Assembly: GCF_900107995.1 (NCBI RefSeq)
Contig: NZ_FNUM01000008.1
Span: 124,001 to 188,000, forward strand
DNA from: Alcanivorax sp. DSM 26293
GTDB lineage: Bacteria > Pseudomonadota > Gammaproteobacteria > Pseudomonadales > Alcanivoracaceae
Reading direction: 5' to 3'
DNA: 64,000 nucleotides
Shown here: in pieces, positions 26,776-36,202 of the stretch
Layout: the number at the start of each line of letters is the position of its first letter
How positions within the stretch are numbered: position 1 is the first letter of the stretch
Program-made: the position numbers and the translations under genes
The notes under the pieces: generated by a model
The model's input: the letters and a program-made list of their open reading frames with translations, nothing else
Databases searched by the model: none
What the model was told of the DNA's origin: nothing

Positions 26776-27801
26776 TCAGGGGCGCTCGAGAACCAGCGTG
26801 GCCGGACTCTTCTGGGGTAGTTCAAGGGGTTTGACCGGAGCCATGATGGCAGCCTGATCCACGCCGCCGCCCGGCGCCGGGGTGTAACGGGCGCCTATGA
26901 CCAGCGCCGCCGAGTCATCCGGATATCGTTGCAGCCAGTCCCGGGCCGACAGCGACACGGTGGCCGGGAAATGGGGAACCACCTGGCGGCGGGCCGCCAG
27001 CGGCTGGCCACTGCTGCCGGCCTCACGAAGATAGACAAAGACGGTGCCGCCTGCGGGCAGATCGTCCGCCTCGACCACCGCCTGAATCCCGGCAAACTTT
27101 TCCTGACGTGACTTTTGCTGGCGGGCATTTTCCAGACCGCGTCGCAACAGATCACCGGTTTCACCCTCACTGTGGCGGGACAAAAGCGCTTGCCAGCCCT
27201 GCTCGGCCAGGTCATAGCGCCCGGCCCGATCCGCAGACATGGCCAGCATCATCCAGGCACCGTCATGGGCAGGTTCCCGGTCCAGCACCCAACGCAGCTC
27301 TGCCAGGGCCGGGTCCGTCAGTTTGCCACCGGCTTTCTGAATCAGCGCCCTGGCCAGCAGCAAGTGCATGGCGGGCTCCTGCGGACTCATGGCCAACGCC
27401 TTGCGGGCCGCTTCCTCACTCTGCTCCGGGGCGCCGAGTTGATCGTACAGCGAGCCCAGCGCATACCAGCCCATGGCAGACGGCTCTTTTACCAACTCTG
27501 CCTGCAGGACTCGCACCAGGGCGCCCACTGGCACCTCCGAGGCGGCACGCTCCGGAGACTCACCGGCGATAATGGCGCGGGCCACGTCGCGGTATTCCTG
27601 TTGGTCGGCAAGCCAGTCATTGGTGTGTTCGTTATAACCAATCAGGCCGTACCCGAGAGCCGCCAACAGCACCACGACCAGAGGGATACCAATGGCTCCA
27701 CGCATTACCTTGCCCGCCTTGCGGGCTTCGCGTTGCCACAGCAGCCATATCAGGGCGCCGAGGGCGACCAGCAGGACCACCGAAATCACTATCCACACCA
27801 T
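26776..27801 (-). CDS. ccmI: Cytochrome c biogenesis protein CcmI (TPR)
   Basis: A 341-residue protein. Two N-terminal helices (WIVISVVLLVALGALIWLLW, GIPLVVVLLAALGYGLIGY) enclose a short cytosolic loop, then a periplasmic TPR domain (GWYALGSLYDQLGAPEQSEEAARKAL, AWMMLAMSADRAGRYDLAEQGWQALL) and a C-terminal beta domain. CcmI holds apocytochrome c for the CcmF/CcmH haem lyase. Its start codon shares one base with the ccmH stop (TAATG). Final gene of ccmFGHI. Confidence 0.93.
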   Translation of the reverse strand: MVWIVISVVLLVALGALIWLLWQREARKAGKVMRGAIGIPLVVVLLAALGYGLIGYNEHTNDWLADQQEYRDVARAIIAGESPERAASEVPVGALVRVLQAELVKEPSAMGWYALGSLYDQLGAPEQSEEAARKALAMSPQEPAMHLLLARALIQKAGGKLTDPALAELRWVLDREPAHDGAWMMLAMSADRAGRYDLAEQGWQALLSRHSEGETGDLLRRGLENARQQKSRQEKFAGIQAVVEADDLPAGGTVFVYLREAGSSGQPLAARRQVVPHFPATVSLSARDWLQRYPDDSAALVIGARYTPAPGGGVDQAAIMAPVKPLELPQKSPATLVLERP

Positions 27802-28250
27802 TAACGGTCTCCCCGCTGATTCATGTCGCTTTCCTCACCGCCCTCATCACTGTCATCCACCCGGGCACTGGCCCGGCGCAACAACAGCACGATGATCACT
27901 GCACCACTGCCCAGTAGCAGCAATGGCGCCAGCCAGAGAATGGAGGTGGTCGGCGTTACCGGGGGGCGGTAGCTGACAAAATTGCCGTAGCGGGCCACAA
28001 AATAGTCGACGATCTCGTCGTTGCTTTTGCCTTCCTTGATCATGATCTCGACCCGGGCGCGCATATCCTGGGCAATGCCGGCATCGGAATCAGCAAGGCT
28101 CTGGTTCTGGCATTTGGGGCAACGCAATTCATCCAGCAAAACCCGAAACCGCTGTTCCTGTTCCGGGGTTTCGAATTGATAGATATCGGTGGCGGCCATG
28201 GCCGACAGGGAAATGCCAAGCAGAAAAACAATTCGCAGCATCCGTGTCAT
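27801..28250 (-). CDS. ccmH: Cytochrome c biogenesis protein CcmH
   Basis: A 149-residue protein: signal peptide, then the thiol motif LRCPKCQNQSLADSDA that reduces apocytochrome Cys residues, then one membrane helix (SILWLAPLLLLGSGAVIIVLLLRR) and an acidic tail. Length is that of the short CcmH (CycL) with CcmI as a separate protein. Start overlaps the ccmG stop by 4 bases (ATGA). Confidence 0.95.
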   Translation of the reverse strand: MTRMLRIVFLLGISLSAMAATDIYQFETPEQEQRFRVLLDELRCPKCQNQSLADSDAGIAQDMRARVEIMIKEGKSNDEIVDYFVARYGNFVSYRPPVTPTTSILWLAPLLLLGSGAVIIVLLLRRASARVDDSDEGGEESDMNQRGDR

Positions 28251-28789
28251 GCTTCCCCCCCCGGTTGGTTCTGTTCCAGCAAGGGCACAAATTTTTCCTT
28301 CCAGACACGGGCATTCAGGTCACCGGCGTGGCGCAGCACAATCTCGCCGTCCGGATTGATCAGGAAAGTTTCCGGTGCGCCGTAAACGCCCAGATCCAGA
28401 CCCAACTGCCCATCCGCATCCACAATCACATGGGTGAAGGGGTTACCGTGCTCCGCCAGATACTGACGGGCCGGATCACTCTCGTCCTTGTAGTTCAACC
28501 CGGCAATGGCAACGCCCCGGGCGGCCAGTTCCAGCAAGAAAGGATGTTCTATATAGCAGGTGGGGCACCAGGTGGCCCACACGTTGAGCAACTGCCAACG
28601 CCCCTTGAGAGAGTCCTGCGTCAGGGTCTCGTCGGTCATCAGCGACGGCAGGCTGAAACTCGGTACCGGTTTGCCCACCAGTGCCGAGGGCAATTCCTGC
28701 GGGTCACGCCCCAGGCCGCTGGCCAACAACACCGCCAGCAACACGAAGCCGACCAGCGGCAGGAATACCCAGGGAGAATTAGCTTTCAT
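28247..28789 (-). CDS. ccmG: Thiol:disulfide interchange protein CcmG/DsbE
   Basis: A 180-residue membrane-anchored thioredoxin. N-terminal helix (WVFLPLVGFVLLAVLLASGL), active site WATWCPTCYIEHPFL, and the YGAPETFLINPDGEIVLRHAGDL cis-Pro region typical of DsbE. It reduces CcmH and apocytochrome. Start 28789 lies 11 bases inside the ccmF end, so the genes overlap. In this window the multihaem protein at 5129-6469 and the DUF3365 protein would be clients of this pathway. Confidence 0.95.
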   Translation of the reverse strand: MKANSPWVFLPLVGFVLLAVLLASGLGRDPQELPSALVGKPVPSFSLPSLMTDETLTQDSLKGRWQLLNVWATWCPTCYIEHPFLLELAARGVAIAGLNYKDESDPARQYLAEHGNPFTHVIVDADGQLGLDLGVYGAPETFLINPDGEIVLRHAGDLNARVWKEKFVPLLEQNQPGGEA

Positions 28790-30749
28790 TGGTCGCTTCC
28801 TTTTCCCCGTTGGCAAAACGCAAGCGCCGGTAGCGTTTATCCGACAGCGCCAGCACACCACCAAACGCCATGATCAGTGAACCCAGCCATATCCAGCGGA
28901 TACCCGGTTTGAAATAAATCCGCACCGCCCAGGCATTGCCATCATCCAGGGGCTCGCCCATGGCCACATAAAGGTCACGCCAGAAACCCGCATCAATGGC
29001 AGCTTCGGTCATGATCTGGCCGCTGGCGTGATAGGTTCTTTTTTCCGGGTGCAGAATCACCACGGGCTCACCCTGGTAGGAAACCTGGAAATGGCCACGG
29101 GTGGAATCAAAGTTGGGCCCCTGATAGTTGTCCAGGCTATCAAAGACAAAATCGTATTCGCCGATACTGGCCCGGTCTCCGGGCCCCATGCGGATATCTC
29201 TCTCCACTTCATGGAAACTCACCAGGGTGATGCCAGCCACCATCACCGCCAGTCCGCAGTGCGCCGACACCATGCCCCAGTAAGCCCGTCCCAGTTTGCG
29301 CAGGCCGGTAAAGAATCCCTGACCATAGGCCCTGGCACGACGCACCACATCATCCACGTGGGCAAACACCAGATACAACGCCAGCATGATCGCCAGGACA
29401 CCTTGCCAGGGAGATGGCTCCGGCAAGCGGGAGCCGAACCAGCCGGCAATCACCGCTGCCGGTGCCAGCATGGCCATCCGCTTGACCAGCACGCGGCCAT
29501 CCTGACGCTTCCAGTTACTGAATACACCCGGGACCATGAGCACAATCAACGCCATGGTCAGCGGCACAAAGAATCCATTGAAATAGGGGCTTCGAATGGA
29601 AATTTTCAGATCCAGGGCCTCAAAGAACAACGGCGCAATGGTTCCCACCAGCACCACAAAGGTGGCGGTCAGCAGGATCAGGTTGTTGCCCAGCAAAAAG
29701 GCTTCCCGGGACACCGGCTTGAAGCCCTTGTTGTTTGTCAGGGTGGAAGAGCGGACCGCAAACAGCGTCAGTGCACCACCGGCGACCACGATCAGGAATC
29801 CCAGGATGAACGCGCCCCTCTCGGGGTCGTTAGCAAAGGCATGGACGGATGTGAGCACACCGGAACGCACCAGGAAGGTGCCCAGCAGGCTCAGGGAAAA
29901 GGCAATGATCGCCAACAGCACCGTCCAGGCCCGGAACAGGTTACGTTTTTCCGTCACGGCCAGGGAGTGGATCAGGGCGGTCCCGGCCAGCCAGGGCAGC
30001 AGGGAGGCATTCTCCACCGGGTCCCAGAACCACCAGCCACCCCAGCCCAGCTCGTAATAGGCCCACCAGGAACCCAACGCGATGCCGACAGTGAGAAAAC
30101 TCCAGGCCACGGTGGTCCACGGCCGGGCCCAGCGCGCCCAGGCCGGATCCAGATTCCCGGCCAGCAAGCCGGCCACGGCGAAAGCGAAAGCCACGGAAAA
30201 ACCCACATAGCCCATATAAAGCATGGGCGGATGAATAATCAGCCCCGGATCCTGCAGCAGTGGGTTCAGGTCTGCCCCGTCCAGCGGGAACCAGGGCAGC
30301 ACGCGGTCAAACGGATTGGACGTGAGCAGCATGAACAACAGGAAGCCCACCGAGATCATGCCCATGACAGACAAGACACGGGCCACCATGGCCAGCGGCA
30401 CGCTGCGACTGAGCACCCCCACCATGGCCGCCCAGCCGCCCAGCATCCAGCCCCACAGCAGCAGCGAGCCCTCATGCCCGCCCCAGATAGCGGACAGCCG
30501 GTAGGCCACGGGCAAGGCGGAATTGCTGTGATTGGCCACGTAGGCCACGGAAAAGTCGTTAATGAAGAAGCTATAGCCCAGGCAGACCATGGAAAGGGTC
30601 AGGGCCAGCCATTGCACCCAGGCAAGAGGCCGGGCGTACCATTGCAGGGCGAGGATATTGCGCTGCACTCCCACCAACGGGAATACCGATAAACACAGGG
30701 CTGCAGCCAGTGCCAACCACAGGGATAGATGCCCGATTTCTGCCGCCAC
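28779..30749 (-). CDS. ccmF: Haem lyase CcmF
   Basis: A 656-residue polytopic membrane protein with the tryptophan-rich motif GGWWFWDPVENASLLPWLAGTALIHS and conserved His in the helices (YVANHSNSALP, GGHEGSLLLWGWMLG, HPPMLYMGYVGF). It joins haem to apocytochrome c. GTG start with GAGGAG upstream. It heads a four-gene operon ccmFGHI; ccmABCDE are not upstream here. Confidence 0.97.
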   Translation of the reverse strand: MAAEIGHLSLWLALAAALCLSVFPLVGVQRNILALQWYARPLAWVQWLALTLSMVCLGYSFFINDFSVAYVANHSNSALPVAYRLSAIWGGHEGSLLLWGWMLGGWAAMVGVLSRSVPLAMVARVLSVMGMISVGFLLFMLLTSNPFDRVLPWFPLDGADLNPLLQDPGLIIHPPMLYMGYVGFSVAFAFAVAGLLAGNLDPAWARWARPWTTVAWSFLTVGIALGSWWAYYELGWGGWWFWDPVENASLLPWLAGTALIHSLAVTEKRNLFRAWTVLLAIIAFSLSLLGTFLVRSGVLTSVHAFANDPERGAFILGFLIVVAGGALTLFAVRSSTLTNNKGFKPVSREAFLLGNNLILLTATFVVLVGTIAPLFFEALDLKISIRSPYFNGFFVPLTMALIVLMVPGVFSNWKRQDGRVLVKRMAMLAPAAVIAGWFGSRLPEPSPWQGVLAIMLALYLVFAHVDDVVRRARAYGQGFFTGLRKLGRAYWGMVSAHCGLAVMVAGITLVSFHEVERDIRMGPGDRASIGEYDFVFDSLDNYQGPNFDSTRGHFQVSYQGEPVVILHPEKRTYHASGQIMTEAAIDAGFWRDLYVAMGEPLDDGNAWAVRIYFKPGIRWIWLGSLIMAFGGVLALSDKRYRRLRFANGEKEATNES

Positions 30750-31051
30750 GAGAGCTCCTCAATCCGCTTTTTTACTGTCCGATGCCTGTCAAACCGCCAT
30801 TACGCGCGGTCCGGCGCGCATAGCATCGGTACATGGTCCGGCAATTGCAAGTCCGTGGCGTGGGGGGAGCCGTTGAACAGCGCGAGGCGATTTTCACTGG
30901 CTCCCGAGCCGCAATTGACTCATGGGTATCATAGACAGGCGTCTTTATTGTCCGTTCATCGGTCATTTTCGGTAAAGCCATCCTTTCGACATATTTTGAG
31001 ACGCTTGCTATTCGTATGCTTTCACTTGGCTTTGCTAGTATGCGTTCGATC

Positions 31052-31066
31052 ATGACACCGTGTCAT
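31052..31066. promoter_or_regulatory. Perfect dyad ATGACAC-C-GTGTCAT upstream of fabA
   Basis: A 15-base dyad 74-88 bases before the fabA start, close to where a promoter would be. Many gammaproteobacteria control fabA/fabB through FabR- or DesT-type TetR regulators that bind such dyads; the sequence differs from the E. coli FabR site, so the regulator is unknown. The rest of the 390-base ccmF-fabA spacer shows nothing else clear. Confidence 0.55.
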
Positions 31067-31139
31067 ATCGGTGAAGATAAAACGTCATAAATCATCCATA
31101 TACTCGGAATGCGCCATCAGGCCTTCACGGAGTAAGACT

Positions 31140-31667
31140 TTGAGCACTACAACAGAACAGAAATCCTCCTACGATCGCGAGGATCTGCTTGCCTGCGCAC
31201 ACGGCGAGCTTTTCGGGCCCGGCAATGCCCGTCTGCCCTTGCCCAACATGCTGATGATGGATCGTATCACCCACATCAGTGATGAAGGCGGCAAGTACGG
31301 CAAAGGCGAAATTATTGCCGAGCTGGATATTCGCCCGGACCTGTGGTTTTTCGAATGCCACTTTGAGAGCGACCCGGTGATGCCCGGTTGCCTGGGCCTG
31401 GATGCCACCTGGCAGTTACTGGGCTTTCTGCTTGGCTGGCTGGGCCACCCGGGACGTGGCCGGGCCCTGGGCGTGGGCAATGTGAAATTTTCCGGGCAGA
31501 TTCTGCCCACCGCCAAGAAAGTCACTTACAAGCTGGACGTGAAACGGGTGATTTCCCGCAAGCTGATTCTGGGCATCGCCGATGCCACCGTCAGCGTGGA
31601 CGGCAAGGAGATCTATCTTGCCGAAGACCTGCGCGTGGGCCTGTTCACTTCCACCGACGGATTTTAG
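31140..31667 (+). CDS. fabA: 3-hydroxydecanoyl-ACP dehydratase/isomerase FabA
   Basis: A 175-residue hot-dog-fold enzyme making cis-3-decenoyl-ACP, the first unsaturated step of fatty acid synthesis. Motifs: [27 protein letters not shown], active His in [20 protein letters not shown] and the acid residue in [10 protein letters not shown]. No ATG fits the family N-terminus; a TTG at 31140 with GGAG eight bases upstream is the best start. An ATG at 31071 would add 23 unrelated residues. fabB follows by 9 bases. Confidence 0.96.
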   Translation: MSTTTEQKSSYDREDLLACAHGELFGPGNARLPLPNMLMMDRITHISDEGGKYGKGEIIAELDIRPDLWFFECHFESDPVMPGCLGLDATWQLLGFLLGWLGHPGRGRALGVGNVKFSGQILPTAKKVTYKLDVKRVISRKLILGIADATVSVDGKEIYLAEDLRVGLFTSTDGF

Positions 31668-31676
31668 GAGTCAATC

Positions 31677-32891
31677 ATGCGCCGCGTAGTCATCACAGGA
31701 ATGGGCATTGTCTCCTGCCTGGGCAACGATACCGACAGCGTCACCCGGTCCTTGCGCGAGGGCCGTTCCGGCATTCGCTTCAAGGAAGACTACAAAGAGC
31801 TCGGTATGCGCAGCCATGTTGCCGGCACGCCGGAGATCGCGCTGGACGACTTCATTGACCGCAAACCCCGCCGTTTCATGGGGGATGCCGCTGCCTACGC
31901 CTACATCGCCATGCAACAGGCCATCGCCGATGCCGGTCTGGAAGAGCACCAGGTCAGCAACGAGCGAACCGGCCTGATCGCCGGCTCCGGTGGCCACTCG
32001 TCCTTTAACCAGGTTGAAGCGGCGGATATCGCCCGCAACCGTGGCGTCAAACGTGTGGGGCCTTACATGGTTCCCCGGGTGATGGCGTCCACCGTCTCGG
32101 CCTGCCTGGCCACCCCGTTCAAGATCAAGGGGATCAACTACTCCATTGCCTCCGCCTGCGCCACCAGCGCGCATTGTATTGGCAACGCAGTGGAACAGAT
32201 CCAGCTGGGCAAACAGGATGTGGTGTTCGCCGGCGGCGGCGAAGAAGAACACTGGACGCTGAGCTGCCTGTTTGACGGCATGGGCGCCCTGTCCAGCAAG
32301 TACAACGACACCCCGGAAACGGCTTCCCGGGCCTACGATGCCAGCCGTGACGGCTTTGTCATCGCCGGCGGTGGCGGCATGGTGGTCGTGGAGGAGCTGG
32401 AGCACGCCAAAGCCCGCGGCGCAACCATCTACGCGGAAGTGATTGGCTACGGCGCCACCAGCGACGGCCATGACATGGTTGCCCCCAATGGCGAAGGCGC
32501 CGCCCGCTGCATGCGCCAGGCCCTGGCCACCGTGGAGGGGCAGGTGGATTACATTAATGCCCACGGCACCAGTACCCCGGTGGGGGATGTGGCCGAGCTG
32601 AAAGCCATCAGTGAGGTCTTTGCCGATAACTGTCCGTCCATCGGCTCAACCAAGAGCCTGTCCGGCCACAGCCTCGGCGCGGCGGGTGTCCACGAAGCCA
32701 TCTACAGCCTGCTGATGATGCAGCACAACTTCACCGCCCTGAGCGCCAATATCGAGACGCTGGACGAGAAAGCGGAAGGCTTGCCGATTCTTGTGCAAGG
32801 CAAGGACACAGGCCCAACCACTGTACTCAGCAACAGCTTCGGTTTTGGTGGCACCAATGCCAGTCTGGTACTGCGCAAATGGGAAGGCTGA
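31677..32891 (+). CDS. fabB: 3-oxoacyl-ACP synthase I FabB
   Basis: A 404-residue ketosynthase that extends the unsaturated product of FabA. Catalytic Cys in [12 protein letters not shown], His in [11 protein letters not shown] and His in [13 protein letters not shown]-terminal [13 protein letters not shown]. Paired with fabA as in Pseudomonas; the operon ends with a strong terminator. Confidence 0.97.
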   Translation: MRRVVITGMGIVSCLGNDTDSVTRSLREGRSGIRFKEDYKELGMRSHVAGTPEIALDDFIDRKPRRFMGDAAAYAYIAMQQAIADAGLEEHQVSNERTGLIAGSGGHSSFNQVEAADIARNRGVKRVGPYMVPRVMASTVSACLATPFKIKGINYSIASACATSAHCIGNAVEQIQLGKQDVVFAGGGEEEHWTLSCLFDGMGALSSKYNDTPETASRAYDASRDGFVIAGGGGMVVVEELEHAKARGATIYAEVIGYGATSDGHDMVAPNGEGAARCMRQALATVEGQVDYINAHGTSTPVGDVAELKAISEVFADNCPSIGSTKSLSGHSLGAAGVHEAIYSLLMMQHNFTALSANIETLDEKAEGLPILVQGKDTGPTTVLSNSFGFGGTNASLVLRKWEG

Positions 32892-32933
32892 GGAAAAAGC
32901 AGTTAACAGTTAATAGTGAATAGTTAACAGCTC

Positions 32934-32964
32934 AAAAAAGCCCGGCATTGCCGGGCTTTTTTTG
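32934..32964 (+). terminator. Terminator of fabAB
   Basis: AAAAAAGCCCGGC / GCCGGGCTTTTTTT hairpin 43 bases after fabB. It is preceded by a simple AT-rich repeat (AGTTAACAGTTAATAG, 32901-32930). Confidence 0.9.
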
Positions 32965-33030
32965 TTTGGGGTATTTGTTTTTGCAAGGTCGCCCTGCATC
33001 GCTTCGAGTCCACGAAAACCTTCCTTTATT

Positions 33031-33110
33031 CGTAGGGTGCACTGAGCCTAAGCGAACTGCACCATCAAACGCCGGATCGGTGCAGTTCGCTTAGGCTCAG
33101 TGCACCCTAG
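33031..33110. repeat. Doubled inverted copy of the 'TAGGGTGCACTGAGCC' repeat
   Basis: Bases 33031-33063 (CGTAGGGTGCACTGAGCCTA...) and 33080-33110 form a long near-perfect inverted repeat around a short GC-rich centre. A twin copy is at 45043-45126 and a half copy at 23963-24001. All three sit beside terminators between genes. Confidence 0.85.
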
Positions 33111-33137
33111 GTTTTGTAACGCTGCCGGTGTTTAACC

Positions 33138-33166
33138 CAAAAAAAAGCCTCCGCAGAGGAGGCTTG
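33138..33166 (-). terminator. Terminator of the acyl-CoA dehydrogenase gene
   Basis: On the minus strand AAGCCTCC-loop-GGAGGCTT followed by eight T. Confidence 0.85.
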
Positions 33167-33239
33167 AAAATACCGTCATAGCTATTCCTGCCGAGGCAGG
33201 TCCCGAGCCTGATGACGATAGGCACACAAGATTGCGCTG

Positions 33240-35027
33240 TCAGAACCAGTGATCTTCCATCTTGATAAAGGTGTTGTCCGCACTGATAAGCCGTTGCGCG
33301 TCCAGCTCAACCCGGGGTAGCTCCCAGTGAAAGAAATACTGGGCCGCCTGCAATTTTCCTTGCGCAAAATTATGGTCTTCGGGCGCCTCCAGCGCAGCGG
33401 CCGCATTGGCTTGTCGCAGCCACATCCAGGCCGCCACGGTATGCCCCATCAGTTGCAGATAGGCATTGGCGTTGGACAGGGCCATGCGCGGCCCCTGCTC
33501 TGCCATCAGCTTGCCCGCCACTGTCGTGGCCGCTTCAATGCGCGGCAACATGGCCTTCAGGGCCTGGGCAAAAGGCTGGCAGCGTTCGTCTGTGGTGTTA
33601 TCTATATCGGCCAGCATACGCTGGGCCAGCAGTTGCAGGCCCTTGCCATTGGCCATCCACACCTTGCGTCCCAGCAGGTCCATGCCCTGCACACCGGTGG
33701 TGCCTTCATGGATCGGGTTGAGTCGGTTGTCCCGCCAAACCTGTTCCACCGGGTACTCCCGGGTGTAACCGGCGCCACCGAATACCTGAATGGCCATGTC
33801 GTTGGCTTTGACACCAAATTCCGAGGGCCAGCTTTTCAGTACCGGCGTCAGCAGATCGAGTAACAGGTGCGCCTCTTTCGCCGCGGCCTCGTCACCGGTC
33901 TCGATATCATCCACCAGACGATAGCCATACAGACTCATGGCAATGGCCGCTTCAGAATAGGCTTTCTGGGTGAGCAGCAGACGCTTCACGTCCGCATGTT
34001 CAATGATCGGCACCTGTGGTTTGCTGAAATCCGCATCGTCCGGGTGACGACCCTGCAGGCGATCCCGGGCGTAATCCAGCGCGAAGCGGTAGCCCCGATA
34101 GCCCAGCACGGCAGCCCCAAACCCGACCCCGACCCGAGCTTCGTTCATCATCTGGAACATGTAACGCAACCCCTGGTGGGGTTCACCGACCAGATAGCCG
34201 TAACAATCATCATTATCACCGAAGGTCAGCGCCGTGCTGGTGGTACCGCGATAACCGAGTTTGTGAATCAGCCCGGCCAGTATCACGTCGTTACGTTCGC
34301 CGGGATTGCCATCCGCATCCAGGCGATACTTGGGAACCACAAACAGGGAAATGCCTTTCACGCCTTCCGGACCACCGGGTATCTTGGCGAGCACCAGATG
34401 CACAATATTCTCCGCCAACTCGTTGTCACCGCCGGAGATGTAGATCTTGTTGCCCTTGAGGCGATAGCTGCCGTCATCCTGTGGCACCGCACGGGTGCGG
34501 ATGTCCGCCAGGGAGGAGCCGGCATGGGGTTCGGTCAATGCCATGGTGCCGGTAAAACGCCCCGCCATCATCGGCGTCAGAAACTGTGATTTCAGCGCAT
34601 CGCTGGCAAAACTGCGAATCACATTGGCCGCTGCTGCTGTCAGAAACGCATAGCCGGTGGAGCTGGGATTCACACAGGTGAACATGCCTTTACAGGCCGC
34701 CGCAGCGATCTCCGGCAACTGCATGCCCCCTTCTTCAAAGCTGGCCCGCGAAGACAGGAAACCCGCATGGATATAAGCGTCGAAGGCCTCTTTGACTTCC
34801 GGACGCATTACCACCTTGCCGTCCACAAAGGAGGGTTCTTCCTTGTCCGCCAGGCTGTTGTGATTGGCGAATTTTTCCCGGGCCAGTTTCTCGGCGGTAT
34901 CCAGTGCGGCCTCAACCGTCTCGCGACTGTGTTCCGCAAAACGCGGACGTTGAAACAGGGTGTCGGTATCCAGCACCTCGAACAACTGAAAACTGAGATC
35001 ACGACGGTCGAGAATCACATCACTCAC
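33240..35027 (-). CDS. Acyl-CoA dehydrogenase (DmdC-like long form)
   Basis: A 595-residue FAD enzyme longer than classic acyl-CoA dehydrogenases (about 380). FAD/acyl regions FTGTMALTEPHAGSSLADIRTRAV and GNKIYISGGDNEL, catalytic-base region and Arg motif in QVFGGAGYTREYPVEQVWRDNRLNPIHEGTTGVQGMDLLGRK, plus an extra helical C-terminal domain. This architecture is shared with 3-methylthiopropionyl-CoA dehydrogenase DmdC and many uncharacterised beta-oxidation enzymes; the substrate cannot be read from sequence. Divergent from the GlxA-type regulator (97 bases apart). Confidence 0.9.
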   Translation of the reverse strand: MSDVILDRRDLSFQLFEVLDTDTLFQRPRFAEHSRETVEAALDTAEKLAREKFANHNSLADKEEPSFVDGKVVMRPEVKEAFDAYIHAGFLSSRASFEEGGMQLPEIAAAACKGMFTCVNPSSTGYAFLTAAAANVIRSFASDALKSQFLTPMMAGRFTGTMALTEPHAGSSLADIRTRAVPQDDGSYRLKGNKIYISGGDNELAENIVHLVLAKIPGGPEGVKGISLFVVPKYRLDADGNPGERNDVILAGLIHKLGYRGTTSTALTFGDNDDCYGYLVGEPHQGLRYMFQMMNEARVGVGFGAAVLGYRGYRFALDYARDRLQGRHPDDADFSKPQVPIIEHADVKRLLLTQKAYSEAAIAMSLYGYRLVDDIETGDEAAAKEAHLLLDLLTPVLKSWPSEFGVKANDMAIQVFGGAGYTREYPVEQVWRDNRLNPIHEGTTGVQGMDLLGRKVWMANGKGLQLLAQRMLADIDNTTDERCQPFAQALKAMLPRIEAATTVAGKLMAEQGPRMALSNANAYLQLMGHTVAAWMWLRQANAAAALEAPEDHNFAQGKLQAAQYFFHWELPRVELDAQRLISADNTFIKMEDHWF

Positions 35028-35123
35028 GGCTTGGCTCCGGTTAATTCAGGTGGAACAGCTTGCCATTCCCCCTGCTCGTCTGGCATTGTCGCCTATGACT
35101 TATTCATGGTGGAATACGACACG

Positions 35124-36116
35124 ATGTATCGAGTAGCCGTATTAGCCTTCGATGGCGTTTTTGCCTCTGCTCTGACCGGGGTGGTGGATTTGTTCAACCT
35201 GACCGGGGTGACCTGGAACCGGATACATGATCAACCCTTGAATCGGCAATTCGAGGTCAAGGTTGTCTCCCGGGGCGGCAATCCGGTGCGCTGTACCAAC
35301 GGCATCCGCATGGCAGTGGACTGCTCCCTGGAGCAACTGGATCAGGCTGACCTGGTGATCGTGCCAACCATCGGCGGCAAGCTGGAAACCGTACTGACCC
35401 AGGAACAGGAGGCGCTGCCCTGGTTGCGGTTTCTTTATCAGGGGGGCGCGGATCTGGCCAGCAACTGTACCGGTGCCTTCCTGTTGGCAGAGGCCGGCCT
35501 GCTGGACGGCAAGACCGCGACGACCCATTGGGGTTTCAGTCAGCAGTTCCGGCATCATTATCCGCAGGTCAAACTCAACGAGCGCGAGTTGATCACCCGT
35601 GATGGCAATATTTTCTGCGCCGGCGGCGGCACCGCCTGGCGGGATCTGACCATCCTGCTGGTGGAGCGTTATTGTGGGGCCGACCTTGCCCGGGAGTTGG
35701 CCCGCGCCTTTGTGATTGATGTACGTAATGACTTGCAAAGTATCTACGCCGGCCTGCCCGCCCACAGCTACCACCAGGACGATCAGGTGCAGACCATTCA
35801 GGCCTGGATTCATGAGCACTACAAGCAAAGCACCAGCCTGGGCCAGCTGGCTGAAATGGTCCACCTGAGCCCCCGCCAGCTGCAGCGCCGCTTTACCACC
35901 ACCCTGGGCGAGCCTCCGCTGCAATATCTTCAGCGGGTACGCATCGAGGCAGCCCGCAAGATGCTGGAGCGCGGCACCAATAACCTGGCAAAACTGTCCG
36001 AACAGGTTGGCTACCAGGACGTGAGCAGCTTTTCCCGTCTGTTCAAGCGCCATACCGGCCTGTCTCCCAGCCATTACCGTCAGCGTTTTGCCCGCACCGG
36101 CGCCCTCACTGACTGA
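35124..36116 (+). CDS. GlxA-type AraC-family transcriptional regulator
   Basis: A 330-residue regulator with an N-terminal DJ-1/PfpI-like domain (YRVAVLAFDGVFASALTGVVDLF; ASNCTGAFLLAEAGLLDGKTATTHW, with the nucleophile-elbow Cys) and a C-terminal AraC domain of two helix-turn-helix units (TSLGQLAEMVHLSPRQLQRRF; LAKLSEQVGYQDVSSFSRLFKRHTGLSPSHYR). The family often senses amine or betaine metabolites; it may control the divergent acyl-CoA dehydrogenase (inference). The start at 35124 has GGTGGAA upstream; a Met six codons earlier lacks one. Confidence 0.88.
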   Translation: MYRVAVLAFDGVFASALTGVVDLFNLTGVTWNRIHDQPLNRQFEVKVVSRGGNPVRCTNGIRMAVDCSLEQLDQADLVIVPTIGGKLETVLTQEQEALPWLRFLYQGGADLASNCTGAFLLAEAGLLDGKTATTHWGFSQQFRHHYPQVKLNERELITRDGNIFCAGGGTAWRDLTILLVERYCGADLARELARAFVIDVRNDLQSIYAGLPAHSYHQDDQVQTIQAWIHEHYKQSTSLGQLAEMVHLSPRQLQRRFTTTLGEPPLQYLQRVRIEAARKMLERGTNNLAKLSEQVGYQDVSSFSRLFKRHTGLSPSHYRQRFARTGALTD

Positions 36117-36202
36117 TAAAAAAACCGACGAGCGTGAAGAACCTTGACGGCTCGTTGACGACTGGGGCCTGATGATGGGCATAACTGCAAAGGAGAGACC
36201 CT

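Noticed and set aside
29028-30692. 554-codon open frame antisense to ccmF
   Set aside because: His/Gln-rich low-complexity translation typical of the reverse of a membrane protein; no motif.
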